A program made the position numbers and the translations under genes. DNA of 64,000 nt from Streptomyces malachitofuscus (GTDB taxonomy: Bacteria > Actinomycetota > Actinomycetes > Streptomycetales > Streptomycetaceae): contig NZ_BMUF01000007.1 in assembly GCF_014650055.1 (NCBI RefSeq), positions 1-64,000 of the forward strand, written 5' to 3'. The notes under the pieces are model-generated. The model was not told the origin of the DNA and ran no database searches. It was given only the letters and a program-made list of their open reading frames with translations. Shown piece by piece: positions 41,767-49,233 of this stretch (position 1 is the stretch's first letter; each line of letters begins with the position of its first letter).

Positions 41767-43002
41767 ATGCACGTGACCGCACCTCTCCTGCCGGCACCCG
41801 ACACGGACGGAACGGACCAGGCGGGCGGGCGGGACGGGTCGAGCGACCCGTCCCGCCCCGTACCGTCCGGACCGGCCGTGCGCCCGCCCGCCCGCGACCG
41901 CTACTTCGACCTGCTCCGCGCGGTCGCCCTGTTCCGCGTCGTCCTCTACCACCTGATGGGCTGGGCCTGGCTGCCCGTCGTCTTCCCGTCCATGGGCGTG
42001 ATGTTCGCCCTGGCCGGCAATCTCATGGCGCGCTCCCTGAAGCGGCCCGCCGTCCAGGTCGTACGGGGCAGGATGCGCCGGCTGCTGCCCCCGCTGTGGC
42101 TGCTCGGCGCGATCGGTGTCACGGGCATGCTGGCGCAGGGCTGGAGCCCCGACGACGACGGCCACCCCGGCTGGTGGTTCCTCCACCTGACCTTCTGGGT
42201 GCTGCCGCTGAGCGACCCGCCCTACGCCGAGGGTGTCGCCGGGATCCAGGGCATCCTCGGTGAGGACTGGGCCTCGGAACTCGCGGGCCCGCTCTGGTAC
42301 ATCCGCGCCTACCTCTGGTTCGTCCTGCTCTCCCCATTGCTGCTGAAGCTGCTGCGCGCCCTGCCGTGGCCGGCGATCGTCGCCCCGCTCGTGCTGTCGG
42401 CGGTCCTGGAGGCCGGCTGGCTCTCCCTCCCCAGCGAGCGGATCGACTCGGCGCTCACCGACTTCAGCACGTTCGGCGCCTGCTGGATCCTCGGCATGGC
42501 CCACCAGCAGGGCGTGCTCAAGCGCCTCCCGCAGTACGTCGTGCCCTCCCTGGCGCCGCTCGTGGCCGCCTTCGGCCTCTGGTACGCCTTCCGGCAGGGC
42601 TTCGGGACCGGCCACGACCTCGACTCCATCCCGTTCGCCCAGGCCGTGTGGTCGTTCGCGACCGTACTTCTGCTGCTGCACATCAGTCCCTCGTGGGCCG
42701 AGTGGCCGCACCGGCTGCGCCGCTGGGACCGGCTGATCACCCTGCTCAACTCCCGCGCGGTGACGATCTACCTGTGGCACAACGTGTGCATCCTGGTCGC
42801 CGCCACCCTCTACGACCGGCTGTGGGGCTTCGAGACGCTGGAGCTCCATGTGCCGTGGCTGCTGGAGAGCTCCTGGCCGGTGCTGGTCCTGGCGTGGGTC
42901 CTGATCTCTGGCTGTGTGCTGGCCTTCGGCTGGGCGGAGGACCTCGCCGCCCGGCGCAGGCCCCGCCTGTGGCCGGACCGCCCGCCCGCCGGTACCAAGT
43001 AG
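41767..43002 (+). CDS. Membrane acyltransferase (acyltransferase-3 family)
   Basis: This 411-residue protein has about ten hydrophobic helices and the family start RYFDLLRAVALFRVVLYHLM, with the catalytic His in the Y-H pair, then the R-x10-P-like basic loop (RMRRLLPPLWLLG). Such proteins move acyl groups, usually acetyl, from the cytoplasm onto extracellular glycans. It lies 51 bp after matB in the same direction. Modification of the MatB polymer is likely but not proved. It ends before a small unknown gene. Confidence 0.82.
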   Translation: MHVTAPLLPAPDTDGTDQAGGRDGSSDPSRPVPSGPAVRPPARDRYFDLLRAVALFRVVLYHLMGWAWLPVVFPSMGVMFALAGNLMARSLKRPAVQVVRGRMRRLLPPLWLLGAIGVTGMLAQGWSPDDDGHPGWWFLHLTFWVLPLSDPPYAEGVAGIQGILGEDWASELAGPLWYIRAYLWFVLLSPLLLKLLRALPWPAIVAPLVLSAVLEAGWLSLPSERIDSALTDFSTFGACWILGMAHQQGVLKRLPQYVVPSLAPLVAAFGLWYAFRQGFGTGHDLDSIPFAQAVWSFATVLLLLHISPSWAEWPHRLRRWDRLITLLNSRAVTIYLWHNVCILVAATLYDRLWGFETLELHVPWLLESSWPVLVLAWVLISGCVLAFGWAEDLAARRRPRLWPDRPPAGTK

Positions 43003-43078
43003 GCGTACACCCGTGCGAGACTGCCCCGGTTGCGAAGGTGAACCGGGCGGCCGGTGACACGGTGGGGAGCGGGTGCGA

Positions 43079-43945
43079 ATGAGCAAGCGGCAGACGCAGA
43101 AGATGCTGGGGCTGATGGCGAGCGGGGAGCCGGTCGAGCTCGTCAGCCCGATGGCGTCCGTGAAGAAGCTCGCCCGACTCGCCTTCATCGCCCAGCAGTT
43201 CGGCTACGAGTACGCCGACGTACGGCAGGGCGGCGGCAACAACAGTCAGCTCAAGATGGTGATCGTGCCCGACCCCGGCCCGCAGGCGCGGGCCCGGGCC
43301 GCACAGAACTGGGCGCAGTACCCGAACGCCGGCGACGGGGTGTCCCTGCCGCCCCTCGTGCCGGACGCCGTGGAACTCCTCAAGGCCCGCATCAATTTCG
43401 ACCTCACCGGCAAGAGCGCAGAGAAGCGGATGGGCTACGGGGCCCTCGGTGTCTCCATCGGCTGCGTGATCCTGGCCTACCGGCTCGGAGGCGCGTCCAC
43501 GGACTTCGTGATCTCGGGCGGGATCTGGCTCGCGCTCATGGCGGTCTTCGGTATCGGTCTCGTCGTCAACCGCAAGCGCAACGCGAAGTTCGCGGCGCGG
43601 CTCCAGGCGGCCGGGTTCGCGCCGGTGACGGACGAGACCGGCCGGGTCCGGTACCTGCCCCCGGGCGGCCAGATGCCGGGCCACGGCAACCCCTTCGGCG
43701 GCGTCCCGTACGGCGCCCCGGCACCCGGCTACGGACACCAGCCGCAGCAGCCGGGCCACGGACACCAGCCGCAGCCCCCGATGCCGTACGCCCAGCCCGC
43801 CCCGGGCCCGTACGCCCAGCCCTCCTACGGCACCCCGCCCGTGTCCGCCCCGTACGGCACCCCGCCCGCGCCCGCCCCGTACGGCACCCCGCCGCAGCCG
43901 CCCCACCCCCAGCAGAACCCCCACTGGCAGCCCCCGCGCCGCTGA
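43079..43945 (+). CDS. Two-helix membrane protein with Pro/Tyr-rich tail, unknown
   Basis: This 288-residue protein starts at ATG 43079 with GGGGAGCGGG upstream. Residues 1-~115 form a soluble domain (LGLMASGEPVELVSPMASVK), followed by two transmembrane helices near 123-165 (ALGVSIGCVILAYRLGG, ISGGIWLALMAVFGIGLVV). The tail is rich in Pro, Tyr, Gly and Gln, with PYGTPP repeats. I do not recognise a family. It follows the acyltransferase gene in the same direction and is separated from narK by a region of inverted repeats. Confidence 0.65.
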   Translation: MSKRQTQKMLGLMASGEPVELVSPMASVKKLARLAFIAQQFGYEYADVRQGGGNNSQLKMVIVPDPGPQARARAAQNWAQYPNAGDGVSLPPLVPDAVELLKARINFDLTGKSAEKRMGYGALGVSIGCVILAYRLGGASTDFVISGGIWLALMAVFGIGLVVNRKRNAKFAARLQAAGFAPVTDETGRVRYLPPGGQMPGHGNPFGGVPYGAPAPGYGHQPQQPGHGHQPQPPMPYAQPAPGPYAQPSYGTPPVSAPYGTPPAPAPYGTPPQPPHPQQNPHWQPPRR

Positions 43946-43961
43946 CCTCACGGCAGCGCCC

Positions 43962-44029
43962 GTGACCGGTGTCCGACATCTCTCACCCCGCCCCCGGGAG
44001 GGGTGAGAGCAACGTTCCCTGCCGGTCAC
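43962..44029. promoter_or_regulatory. Nested inverted repeats upstream of narK
   Basis: The outer pair GTGACCGG (43962-43969) and CCGGTCAC (44022-44029) encloses an inner 10-bp stem CTCTCACCCC (43980-43989) / GGGGTGAGAG (44000-44009) with a 10-nt loop. The inner hairpin may be the terminator of the preceding gene; the outer pair could be a regulator site for narK. Confidence 0.45.
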
Positions 44030-44034
44030 TGTGC

Positions 44035-44050
44035 GGCACAGTCCGGAAAC
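44035..44050 (+). promoter_or_regulatory. Possible GlnR half-box upstream of narK
   Basis: GGCAC-N6-GAAAC matches the GlnR pattern gTnAc-n6-GaAAc in 9 of 10 informative positions or nearly so. It is about 72 bp before the narK start. GlnR is the known global nitrogen regulator of Streptomyces; binding here is inferred. Confidence 0.35.
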
Positions 44051-44121
44051 GCTGCCTCCCTACCTTCGGGACCATCCCCGCGCGGCACCCCGTCCGCGCC
44101 CCGGAGCACAGTGGAGGCCCC

Positions 44122-45480
44122 ATGACAGCCCCCCGCGGTCGCTGGATCCAGCAATGGGACCCGGAGGACGAGACCTTCTGGAACCGGACCGGAGAACCGA
44201 TCGCCCGCCGCAACCTCGTCTTCTCCGTGCTGTCCGAACACATCGGGTTCTCCGTCTGGACGATGTGGTCGGTGCTGGTGCTCTTCATGGGCCCGGAGTA
44301 CGGGCTCACCCCGGCCGACAAGTTCCTGCTGACGTCGATGGTCACGCTCGTCGGCGCCGTGGTCCGGATCCCGTACACCTTCGCCGTCGCCGTCTTCGGC
44401 GGCCGGAACTGGACGGTGATCAGCGCCGCGTTGCTGCTGGTACCGACCGTCGCCGCGTTCGCCGTGATGGAGCCGGGCACGTCCTTCTCCACGTTCCTGC
44501 TGGTCGGGCTGCTGGCGGGGATCGGCGGCGGCAACTTCGCCTCCTCGATGACCAACATCAACGCCTTCTTCCCGATGCGGCAGAAGGGCTGGGCGCTCGG
44601 ACTGAACGCCGGCGGCGGCAACATCGGCGTCCCGGTGATCCAGCTCGCCGCCCTCGCGATCATCGGCGCGAGCGGCGGCCCGCGGGTCCTGCTCGGCATC
44701 TACATCCCGCTGATCGTCGTGGCCGCCGTGCTCGCCGCCCGCTACATGGACAACCTCGCCTCGGTGCGCAACGACACCGGTGCCGCGAAGGACGCCGTGC
44801 GGGACGCGCACACCTGGATCATGTCGTTCCTCTACATCGGCACCTTCGGCTCGTTCATCGGCTACAGCTTCGCCTTCGGGATGGTGCTCCAGACCCAGTT
44901 CGGCCGTACGCCGCTCCAGGCCGCGTACGTCACCTTCATCGGCCCGCTGCTCGGTTCCCTGATCCGCCCGGTGGGCGGCAGGCTCGCCGACCGGTACGGC
45001 GGCTCGCGGATCACCCTGTGGAACTTCGTCGCCATGGGCGCGGCGACCTCCGTGCTGATCGTCGCCTCCATGCAGGCCTCGCTGACGCTGTTCACCGTCG
45101 CCTTCGTCGTCCTGTTCGTGCTGACGGGCCTCGGAAACGGGTCGACGTACAAGATGATCCCCGGCATCTTCCACGCGAAGGCGCTGGCACGCGGGCTGGA
45201 GGGCGAGGAGGCGGCCGCGTACGGGCGGCGGCTGTCCGGGGCGGCCATGGGTCTGATCGGCGCGGTGGGGGCGCTCGGCGGGGTCGGCATCAACCTGGCC
45301 TTCCGCCAGTCCTTCCTCTCCTACGGCTCGGGCACCGGCGCGTTCGTCGCGTTCCTCGCCTGTTACGCGGTCTGCTTCGCGGTCACCTGGGCGGTATACC
45401 TTCGCCGCCCCGCGGCCCGCCCGGGTGACACGAGCCCGGCCCCGGAGGAGAAGTCGCAGCTCAGCTACGCCCAGGTATGA
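44122..45480 (+). CDS. narK: Nitrate/nitrite transporter NarK
   Basis: This 452-residue MFS protein starts at ATG 44122 with GGAGG 5 nt upstream. Both nitrate signatures are present: GGGNFASSMTNINAFFP in the first half and GLGNGSTYKMIPGIF in the second, in a 12-helix fold. It should import nitrate or exchange it for nitrite. The next gene encodes NnaR, the nitrate-assimilation regulator, in the same direction, consistent with coordinated control. No nitrate or nitrite reductase gene lies nearby. Confidence 0.94.
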   Translation: MTAPRGRWIQQWDPEDETFWNRTGEPIARRNLVFSVLSEHIGFSVWTMWSVLVLFMGPEYGLTPADKFLLTSMVTLVGAVVRIPYTFAVAVFGGRNWTVISAALLLVPTVAAFAVMEPGTSFSTFLLVGLLAGIGGGNFASSMTNINAFFPMRQKGWALGLNAGGGNIGVPVIQLAALAIIGASGGPRVLLGIYIPLIVVAAVLAARYMDNLASVRNDTGAAKDAVRDAHTWIMSFLYIGTFGSFIGYSFAFGMVLQTQFGRTPLQAAYVTFIGPLLGSLIRPVGGRLADRYGGSRITLWNFVAMGAATSVLIVASMQASLTLFTVAFVVLFVLTGLGNGSTYKMIPGIFHAKALARGLEGEEAAAYGRRLSGAAMGLIGAVGALGGVGINLAFRQSFLSYGSGTGAFVAFLACYAVCFAVTWAVYLRRPAARPGDTSPAPEEKSQLSYAQV

Positions 45481-45481
45481 C

Positions 45482-45497
45482 GTAACACTGGTGACAT
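45482..45497 (+). promoter_or_regulatory. Possible GlnR half-box upstream of nnaR
   Basis: GTAAC-N6-GACAT resembles gTnAc-n6-GaAAc and begins just after the narK stop. A further GAACC follows after another 6 bp. Weak to moderate match. Confidence 0.3.
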
Positions 45498-45507
45498 GAA
45501 GCCGAAC

Positions 45508-45537
45508 CGAGCCTGTCATGGACCGTTGACAGGCTCG
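45508..45537. promoter_or_regulatory. Perfect inverted repeat between narK and nnaR
   Basis: CGAGCCTGTCA (45508-45518) and TGACAGGCTCG (45527-45537) are perfect 11-bp complements around 8 nt. No T-run follows, so it is either a weak terminator or a protein-binding site ahead of nnaR. Confidence 0.55.
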
Positions 45538-45600
45538 CTCGGCATGGAGGTGGAGCCGCACCTCCATGCGGTACGCCGACTCGAGCGCGGGACGAGAGCC

Positions 45601-46752
45601 ATGTACGACGAACAAGAGCAGCCGGACCACGGGCCCCTGGCCGGGTTCACCGTGGGTGTGACGGCGGCGCGCCGCGCCGACGAACTGGGCACACTGCTTC
45701 AGCGGCGCGGCGCCGCAGTGCTGCACGCCCCTGCCCTGCGGATCGTGCCGCTCGCCGACGACAGCGAACTGCTGGCCGCCACCAAGGACATCATCGGGCA
45801 GGCCCCGGACATCGCGGTCGCCACCACCGCCATCGGCTTCCGGGGCTGGGTGGAGGCCGCCGACGGCTGGGGCCTGGGCGAGGACCTGCTGGCGCGGCTG
45901 CGCGGGGTGCGAATCCTGGCGCGCGGGCCGAAGGTGAAGGGCGCGATCCGGGCCGCCGGGCTGACGGAGGAGTGGTCGCCGGCCTCGGAGTCGATGGCGG
46001 AGGTGCTGGACCGGCTCCTGGAGGAGGGAGTCGACGGACTGCGGATCGCCGTACAGCTGCACGGTGAACCGTTGCCCGGGTTCGTGGAGTCGCTGCGGGC
46101 CGGGGGAGCGGAGGTGGTGGGCGTGCCGGTCTACCGGTGGCTGCCGCCGGAGGACCTCGCCCCGGTCGACCGCCTTGTCGACGCGGCCGTCGCCCGCACC
46201 CTGGACGCGGTGACCTTCACCAGCGCGCCCGCCGCCGTGTCCCTGCTGTCCCGCGCGGAGGACCGCGGGCTGCTCGACGACCTGCTCACCGCCCTCGGCC
46301 ACGACGTGCTGACCGCCTGCGTCGGGCCGGTCACCGCGCTGCCGTTGCAGGCCCGGGGCATCGCCACCGTGCAGCCCGAACGCTTCCGGCTCGGCCCGCT
46401 GGTCCAGCTGCTCTGCCAGGAACTGCCCGCGCGGGCCCGCGCGTTGCCGGTCGCCGGCCACCGGATGGAGATCCGGGGGCACGCGGTCCTGGTGGACGGC
46501 GTGCTCAAACCCGTGCCGCCGGCCGGGATGTCCCTGCTGCGGGCGCTGTCCCGCCGGCCCGGCTGGGTCGTCTCCCGCGCGGAGCTGCTGCGGGCCCTGC
46601 CGGGAGCGGGCCGCGACGAGCACGCGGTGGAGACGGCGATGGCCCGCCTGCGCTCCGCCCTCGGCACACCGAAGCTGATCCAGACGGTCGTCAAGCGCGG
46701 CTACCGCCTCGCCCTGGACCCGGCGGCGGAGTCGAAGTACGGGGACGGCTGA
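45601..46752 (+). CDS. nnaR: NnaR, HemD-like / winged-helix nitrate-assimilation regulator
   Basis: This 383-residue fusion starts at ATG 45601 (MYDEQEQPDHGPLAGFTVGV). Residues ~15-265 form a uroporphyrinogen-III-synthase (HemD)-type bilobed domain. Residues ~285-375 form an OmpR-type winged helix (GMSLLRALSRRPGWVVSRAE, VETAMARLRSALGTPKLIQT, VVKRGYRLA). This architecture next to narK is that of NnaR, described in S. coelicolor as a co-activator with GlnR of nitrate and nitrite assimilation genes. Because the enzyme domain is fused to a DNA-binding domain, it probably does not serve heme synthesis. Confidence 0.86.
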   Translation: MYDEQEQPDHGPLAGFTVGVTAARRADELGTLLQRRGAAVLHAPALRIVPLADDSELLAATKDIIGQAPDIAVATTAIGFRGWVEAADGWGLGEDLLARLRGVRILARGPKVKGAIRAAGLTEEWSPASESMAEVLDRLLEEGVDGLRIAVQLHGEPLPGFVESLRAGGAEVVGVPVYRWLPPEDLAPVDRLVDAAVARTLDAVTFTSAPAAVSLLSRAEDRGLLDDLLTALGHDVLTACVGPVTALPLQARGIATVQPERFRLGPLVQLLCQELPARARALPVAGHRMEIRGHAVLVDGVLKPVPPAGMSLLRALSRRPGWVVSRAELLRALPGAGRDEHAVETAMARLRSALGTPKLIQTVVKRGYRLALDPAAESKYGDG

Positions 46753-46865
46753 CCGCGGCCCGAGGGGTTCCGGGCGCCGGTGCGGGCGGGCACTGTGGGG
46801 GGAGAACGGTTTCCCGGATCGCTCACCGGCCCGCGCGCGGGGCCAAGCTAGGCGGTGGCAGGAAC

Positions 46866-47459
46866 ATGGCACTGGGTACGGTCACGGCGCCCTACGAGCT
46901 GAGGTTCGACACCGGGCGGGTCTGCCTGGATCTGCTCGCGACCACCCATCCCGAGGAACGGCTCGACTCCGTGGCGGTGCTGCGGGCCTGGATCACCGGC
47001 TCGGGTCTCGTGCCCGAGGGCACCGCGCTGGCCCACGCGGACACCTCCTGGCTGGTGGCGTTCCGTGAACTGCGCGGCCGGATCGCCCCCCTGGTGCGCG
47101 GCCGCCCGGCACCCGGCGCCCGCTCGTACGATCTGGCGCTCGCCCGGGTGAACGAGCTCGCCCGCGCGGCGCCCCCGGCCCCCCGCGCGGTGCCCGGCGA
47201 GGACGGCTCGCTGGTGCGCCGGCTCGACGGGCCGCCCGGCCGGGCCGCGCTGCTCGCGGCGGTCGCGCGGGACACGGTGGACCTGCTGACCGACCCGGTC
47301 GCCCGCGCGAGCCTGCGCCAGTGCGAGGGCGACAACTGTCCCATCGTGTACGTCGACACCTCCCGCGGGCGCAGGCGGCGCTGGTGCTCCAGCGAGGTGT
47401 GCGGCAACCGCGAACGCGTGGCCCGTCACCGCCGCCGCGCGGCCCTCGCCCGCGCCTGA
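46866..47459 (+). CDS. CGNR zinc-finger / ABATE-domain regulator
   Basis: This 197-residue protein starts at ATG 46866 (AGGA upstream). The N-terminal ABATE-type domain (RFDTGRVCLDLLATTHPEER) is followed by a C-terminal CGNR zinc finger: LRQCEGDNCPIVYVDTSRGR, then WCSSEVCGNRERVARHRRR, with four Cys in C-x4-C and C-x4-C-GNR spacing. CGNR proteins are likely DNA-binding stress regulators of uncertain target. It follows nnaR after 113 bp. Confidence 0.85.
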   Translation: MALGTVTAPYELRFDTGRVCLDLLATTHPEERLDSVAVLRAWITGSGLVPEGTALAHADTSWLVAFRELRGRIAPLVRGRPAPGARSYDLALARVNELARAAPPAPRAVPGEDGSLVRRLDGPPGRAALLAAVARDTVDLLTDPVARASLRQCEGDNCPIVYVDTSRGRRRRWCSSEVCGNRERVARHRRRAALARA

Positions 47460-47776
47460 GGGACTGTCCGACTCAACCGCCTTGCTCCCTATGCGGCTTC
47501 TGCGTGCCGCCACGGCCGAAACATTCCGAAGTGACGTCGGTTACACCCTCGTTCGCCCTCCGCGCGGTGCGAGCGGACCGGCCGGCCTTGCCGCTGTGTC
47601 GGAAATGTAAAGAAGTGGAGGGGGGAATGTGACCTCATGTCCCGGTCGTCGTGTCCTCCCGCAGAAAACTGTCACCTCGCGTTGAACACCCAACCCCTGC
47701 CGTCCGTACCGGTTGTCGAGCGACCGACTGGGGGATCCCCCGGACACCGGAGGTGGGCGTGCGCAAGGATGCGGCC
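47460..47776. promoter_or_regulatory. Upstream region of the ECF sigma gene
   Basis: This 317-bp gap has no convincing gene. It contains a perfect 12-bp palindrome GGGGGATCCCCC (47730-47741), 35 bp before the sigma gene start, and an AT-richer segment near 47605-47635 (GGAAATGTAAAGAAGTGG) that may hold a promoter. I could not assign an ECF promoter with confidence. Confidence 0.35.
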
Positions 47777-48337
47777 GTGGCCAATGAACGTGGAGCGAGG
47801 GCCCGACATCGCATGTCCTCACAGCCCTCGGAACCAGACGAGGAGCTGATGCGTGCGCTGTATCGCGAGCACGCCGGGCCTCTGCTGGCCTACGTCCTGC
47901 GCCTGGTCGCCGGAGACCGGCAGCGCGCCGAGGACGTCGTGCAGGAGACGCTCATCCGTGCCTGGAAGAACGCCGGTCAGCTCAATCGGGCGACCGGTTC
48001 GGTACGCCCCTGGCTGGTGACGGTCGCCCGGCGCATCGTCATCGACGGCCACCGCAGCCGGCAGGCCCGGCCGCAGGAGGTCGATCCGTCGCCGCTGGAG
48101 GTCATCCCCGCGGAGGACGAGATCGACAAGGCGCTGTGGCTGATGACGCTGTCGGACGCGCTCGACGACCTGACCCCGGCCCACCGGGAGGTCCTCGTCG
48201 AGACGTACTTCAAGGGGCGTACCGTCAATGAGGCGGCACAGACTCTCGGCATACCGAGCGGCACCGTCCGCTCCCGGGTCTTCTACGCCCTGCGGTCGAT
48301 GAAGCTGGCTCTGGAGGAGCGGGGGGTGACGGCGTGA
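47777..48337 (+). CDS. sigU: ECF sigma factor (SigU-like)
   Basis: This ~186-residue protein starts at GTG 47777 with AAGGA upstream; earlier in-frame starts are less convincing. Region 2 is at residues ~20-85 (ALYREHAGPLLAYVLRLVAG, EDVVQETLIRAWKN) and region 4 at ~125-180 (LTPAHREVLVETYFKGRTVN, GIPSGTVRSRVFYALRSMKL). It lacks regions 1.1 and 3, as ECF factors do. The stop overlaps the start of the anti-sigma gene (TGATG). The position between the narK/nnaR block and the HelD and malic-enzyme genes matches the sigU locus I recall in S. coelicolor, so the symbol is by context. Confidence 0.84.
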   Translation: MANERGARARHRMSSQPSEPDEELMRALYREHAGPLLAYVLRLVAGDRQRAEDVVQETLIRAWKNAGQLNRATGSVRPWLVTVARRIVIDGHRSRQARPQEVDPSPLEVIPAEDEIDKALWLMTLSDALDDLTPAHREVLVETYFKGRTVNEAAQTLGIPSGTVRSRVFYALRSMKLALEERGVTA

Positions 48338-49173
48338 TGAGTGTGTACGGGGGAAACCAGGGATTCGGCACGGGCGGTACGGGTATGTCTGGTGCCATGG
48401 AGGGATCACCGGTGCCGAACGAGCACGAGACCGTCGGTGCCTACGCCCTCGGCATCCTCGACGACGCCGAGGCGTCCGCCTTCGAGGCGCACCTCGCGAC
48501 CTGCGAGTGGTGCGCCCAGCAGCTCGACGAACTCGCCGGCATGGAACCGATGCTGGCCGCGCTCGCGGACCTTCCCGGCACCGGGACGCCCGCGCTGGGC
48601 GAGTCGCTGTCCGCAAAGCCCTCACCGCGCGTGGTGGAGAAGCTGGTCGACGAGGTCGCCGAGCGCCGCGCGCGCAAGCGCCGCCGCAACTTCTACATGG
48701 TGGCCGCAGCGGGCGCGCTCATCGTCAGCGGGCCGTTCGTGGCCGTCGCGGCGAGCGGCGGGGACGGCGGAGGGAGCGGCGGGAGCGGTACCAACCGGAC
48801 GCTCGCGGCCAACCCCGCGAAGGAGGCGTTCGACAAGAGCTCCGAGAAGATCATGGCGACCGACCCCGGCAGCCAGGTGACCGCGACCGTGGCCCTGGAG
48901 AAGAAGCTCTGGGGCACCGAGATCGTCACGGAGCTGAAGAACGTCAAGGGCGAACAGAAGTGCTCGCTGATCGCCGTCGGCAAGAACGGCGAGCGCGAGA
49001 CGGTGAACTCCTGGTCCGTGCCCGGCGAGGGCTACGGCCTGCCCGACGCCAAGACGGACAAGGCCAAGCAGCCCCTGTACGTCCAGGGCGGCGCCGCCTT
49101 CGCGCCCAACGAGATCGACCACTTCGAGGTCATGACCTTCGACGGCGATCTGCTGGTCCAGGTCGACGCGTAG
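48337..49173 (+). CDS. rsuA: Anti-sigma factor with zinc-finger (zf-HC2), membrane-anchored
   Basis: This 278-residue protein overlaps the sigma gene by one base (TGATG; a GTG one codon earlier is also possible). The N-terminal ZAS motif is His52-x3-Cys56-x2-Cys59 (HLATCEWCAQQ), which binds the sigma factor. One transmembrane helix follows at ~115-137 (FYMVAAAGALIVSGPFVAVA) and a C-terminal extracellular domain of about 130 residues may sense a signal. It should hold SigU inactive at the membrane until released by an envelope signal, as in other ECF pairs. A hairpin follows that overlaps the start of the next gene. Confidence 0.87.
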   Translation: MSVYGGNQGFGTGGTGMSGAMEGSPVPNEHETVGAYALGILDDAEASAFEAHLATCEWCAQQLDELAGMEPMLAALADLPGTGTPALGESLSAKPSPRVVEKLVDEVAERRARKRRRNFYMVAAAGALIVSGPFVAVAASGGDGGGSGGSGTNRTLAANPAKEAFDKSSEKIMATDPGSQVTATVALEKKLWGTEIVTELKNVKGEQKCSLIAVGKNGERETVNSWSVPGEGYGLPDAKTDKAKQPLYVQGGAAFAPNEIDHFEVMTFDGDLLVQVDA

Positions 49174-49179
49174 CCTCAA

Positions 49180-49233
49180 CGGGCCCCCTTCGCGTACGGT
49201 TGACGGCTGCCCAGCACGTCAGAAGGGGGCCCG
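49180..49233 (+). promoter_or_regulatory. Inverted repeat covering the HelD gene's ribosome-binding site
   Basis: CGGGCCCCCTTC (49180-49191) and GAAGGGGGCCCG (49222-49233) are perfect 12-bp complements separated by 30 nt. The right arm contains the GGGGG ribosome-binding site and ends next to the GTG start at 49234. As RNA it would hide the start of the HelD-like gene; it could also end transcription of the anti-sigma gene. Confidence 0.6.

Noticed and set aside
45601..46752. Heme-biosynthetic uroporphyrinogen-III synthase
   Set aside because: The C-terminal winged helix and the narK neighbour fit the regulator NnaR; no other hem gene is nearby.
49174..49233. Rifamycin-associated element ahead of the HelD-like gene
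   Set aside because: The inverted repeat here is long-spaced and GGGCCCCCTTC-like; it does not resemble the compact 19-bp element I recall for rifamycin-inducible genes.
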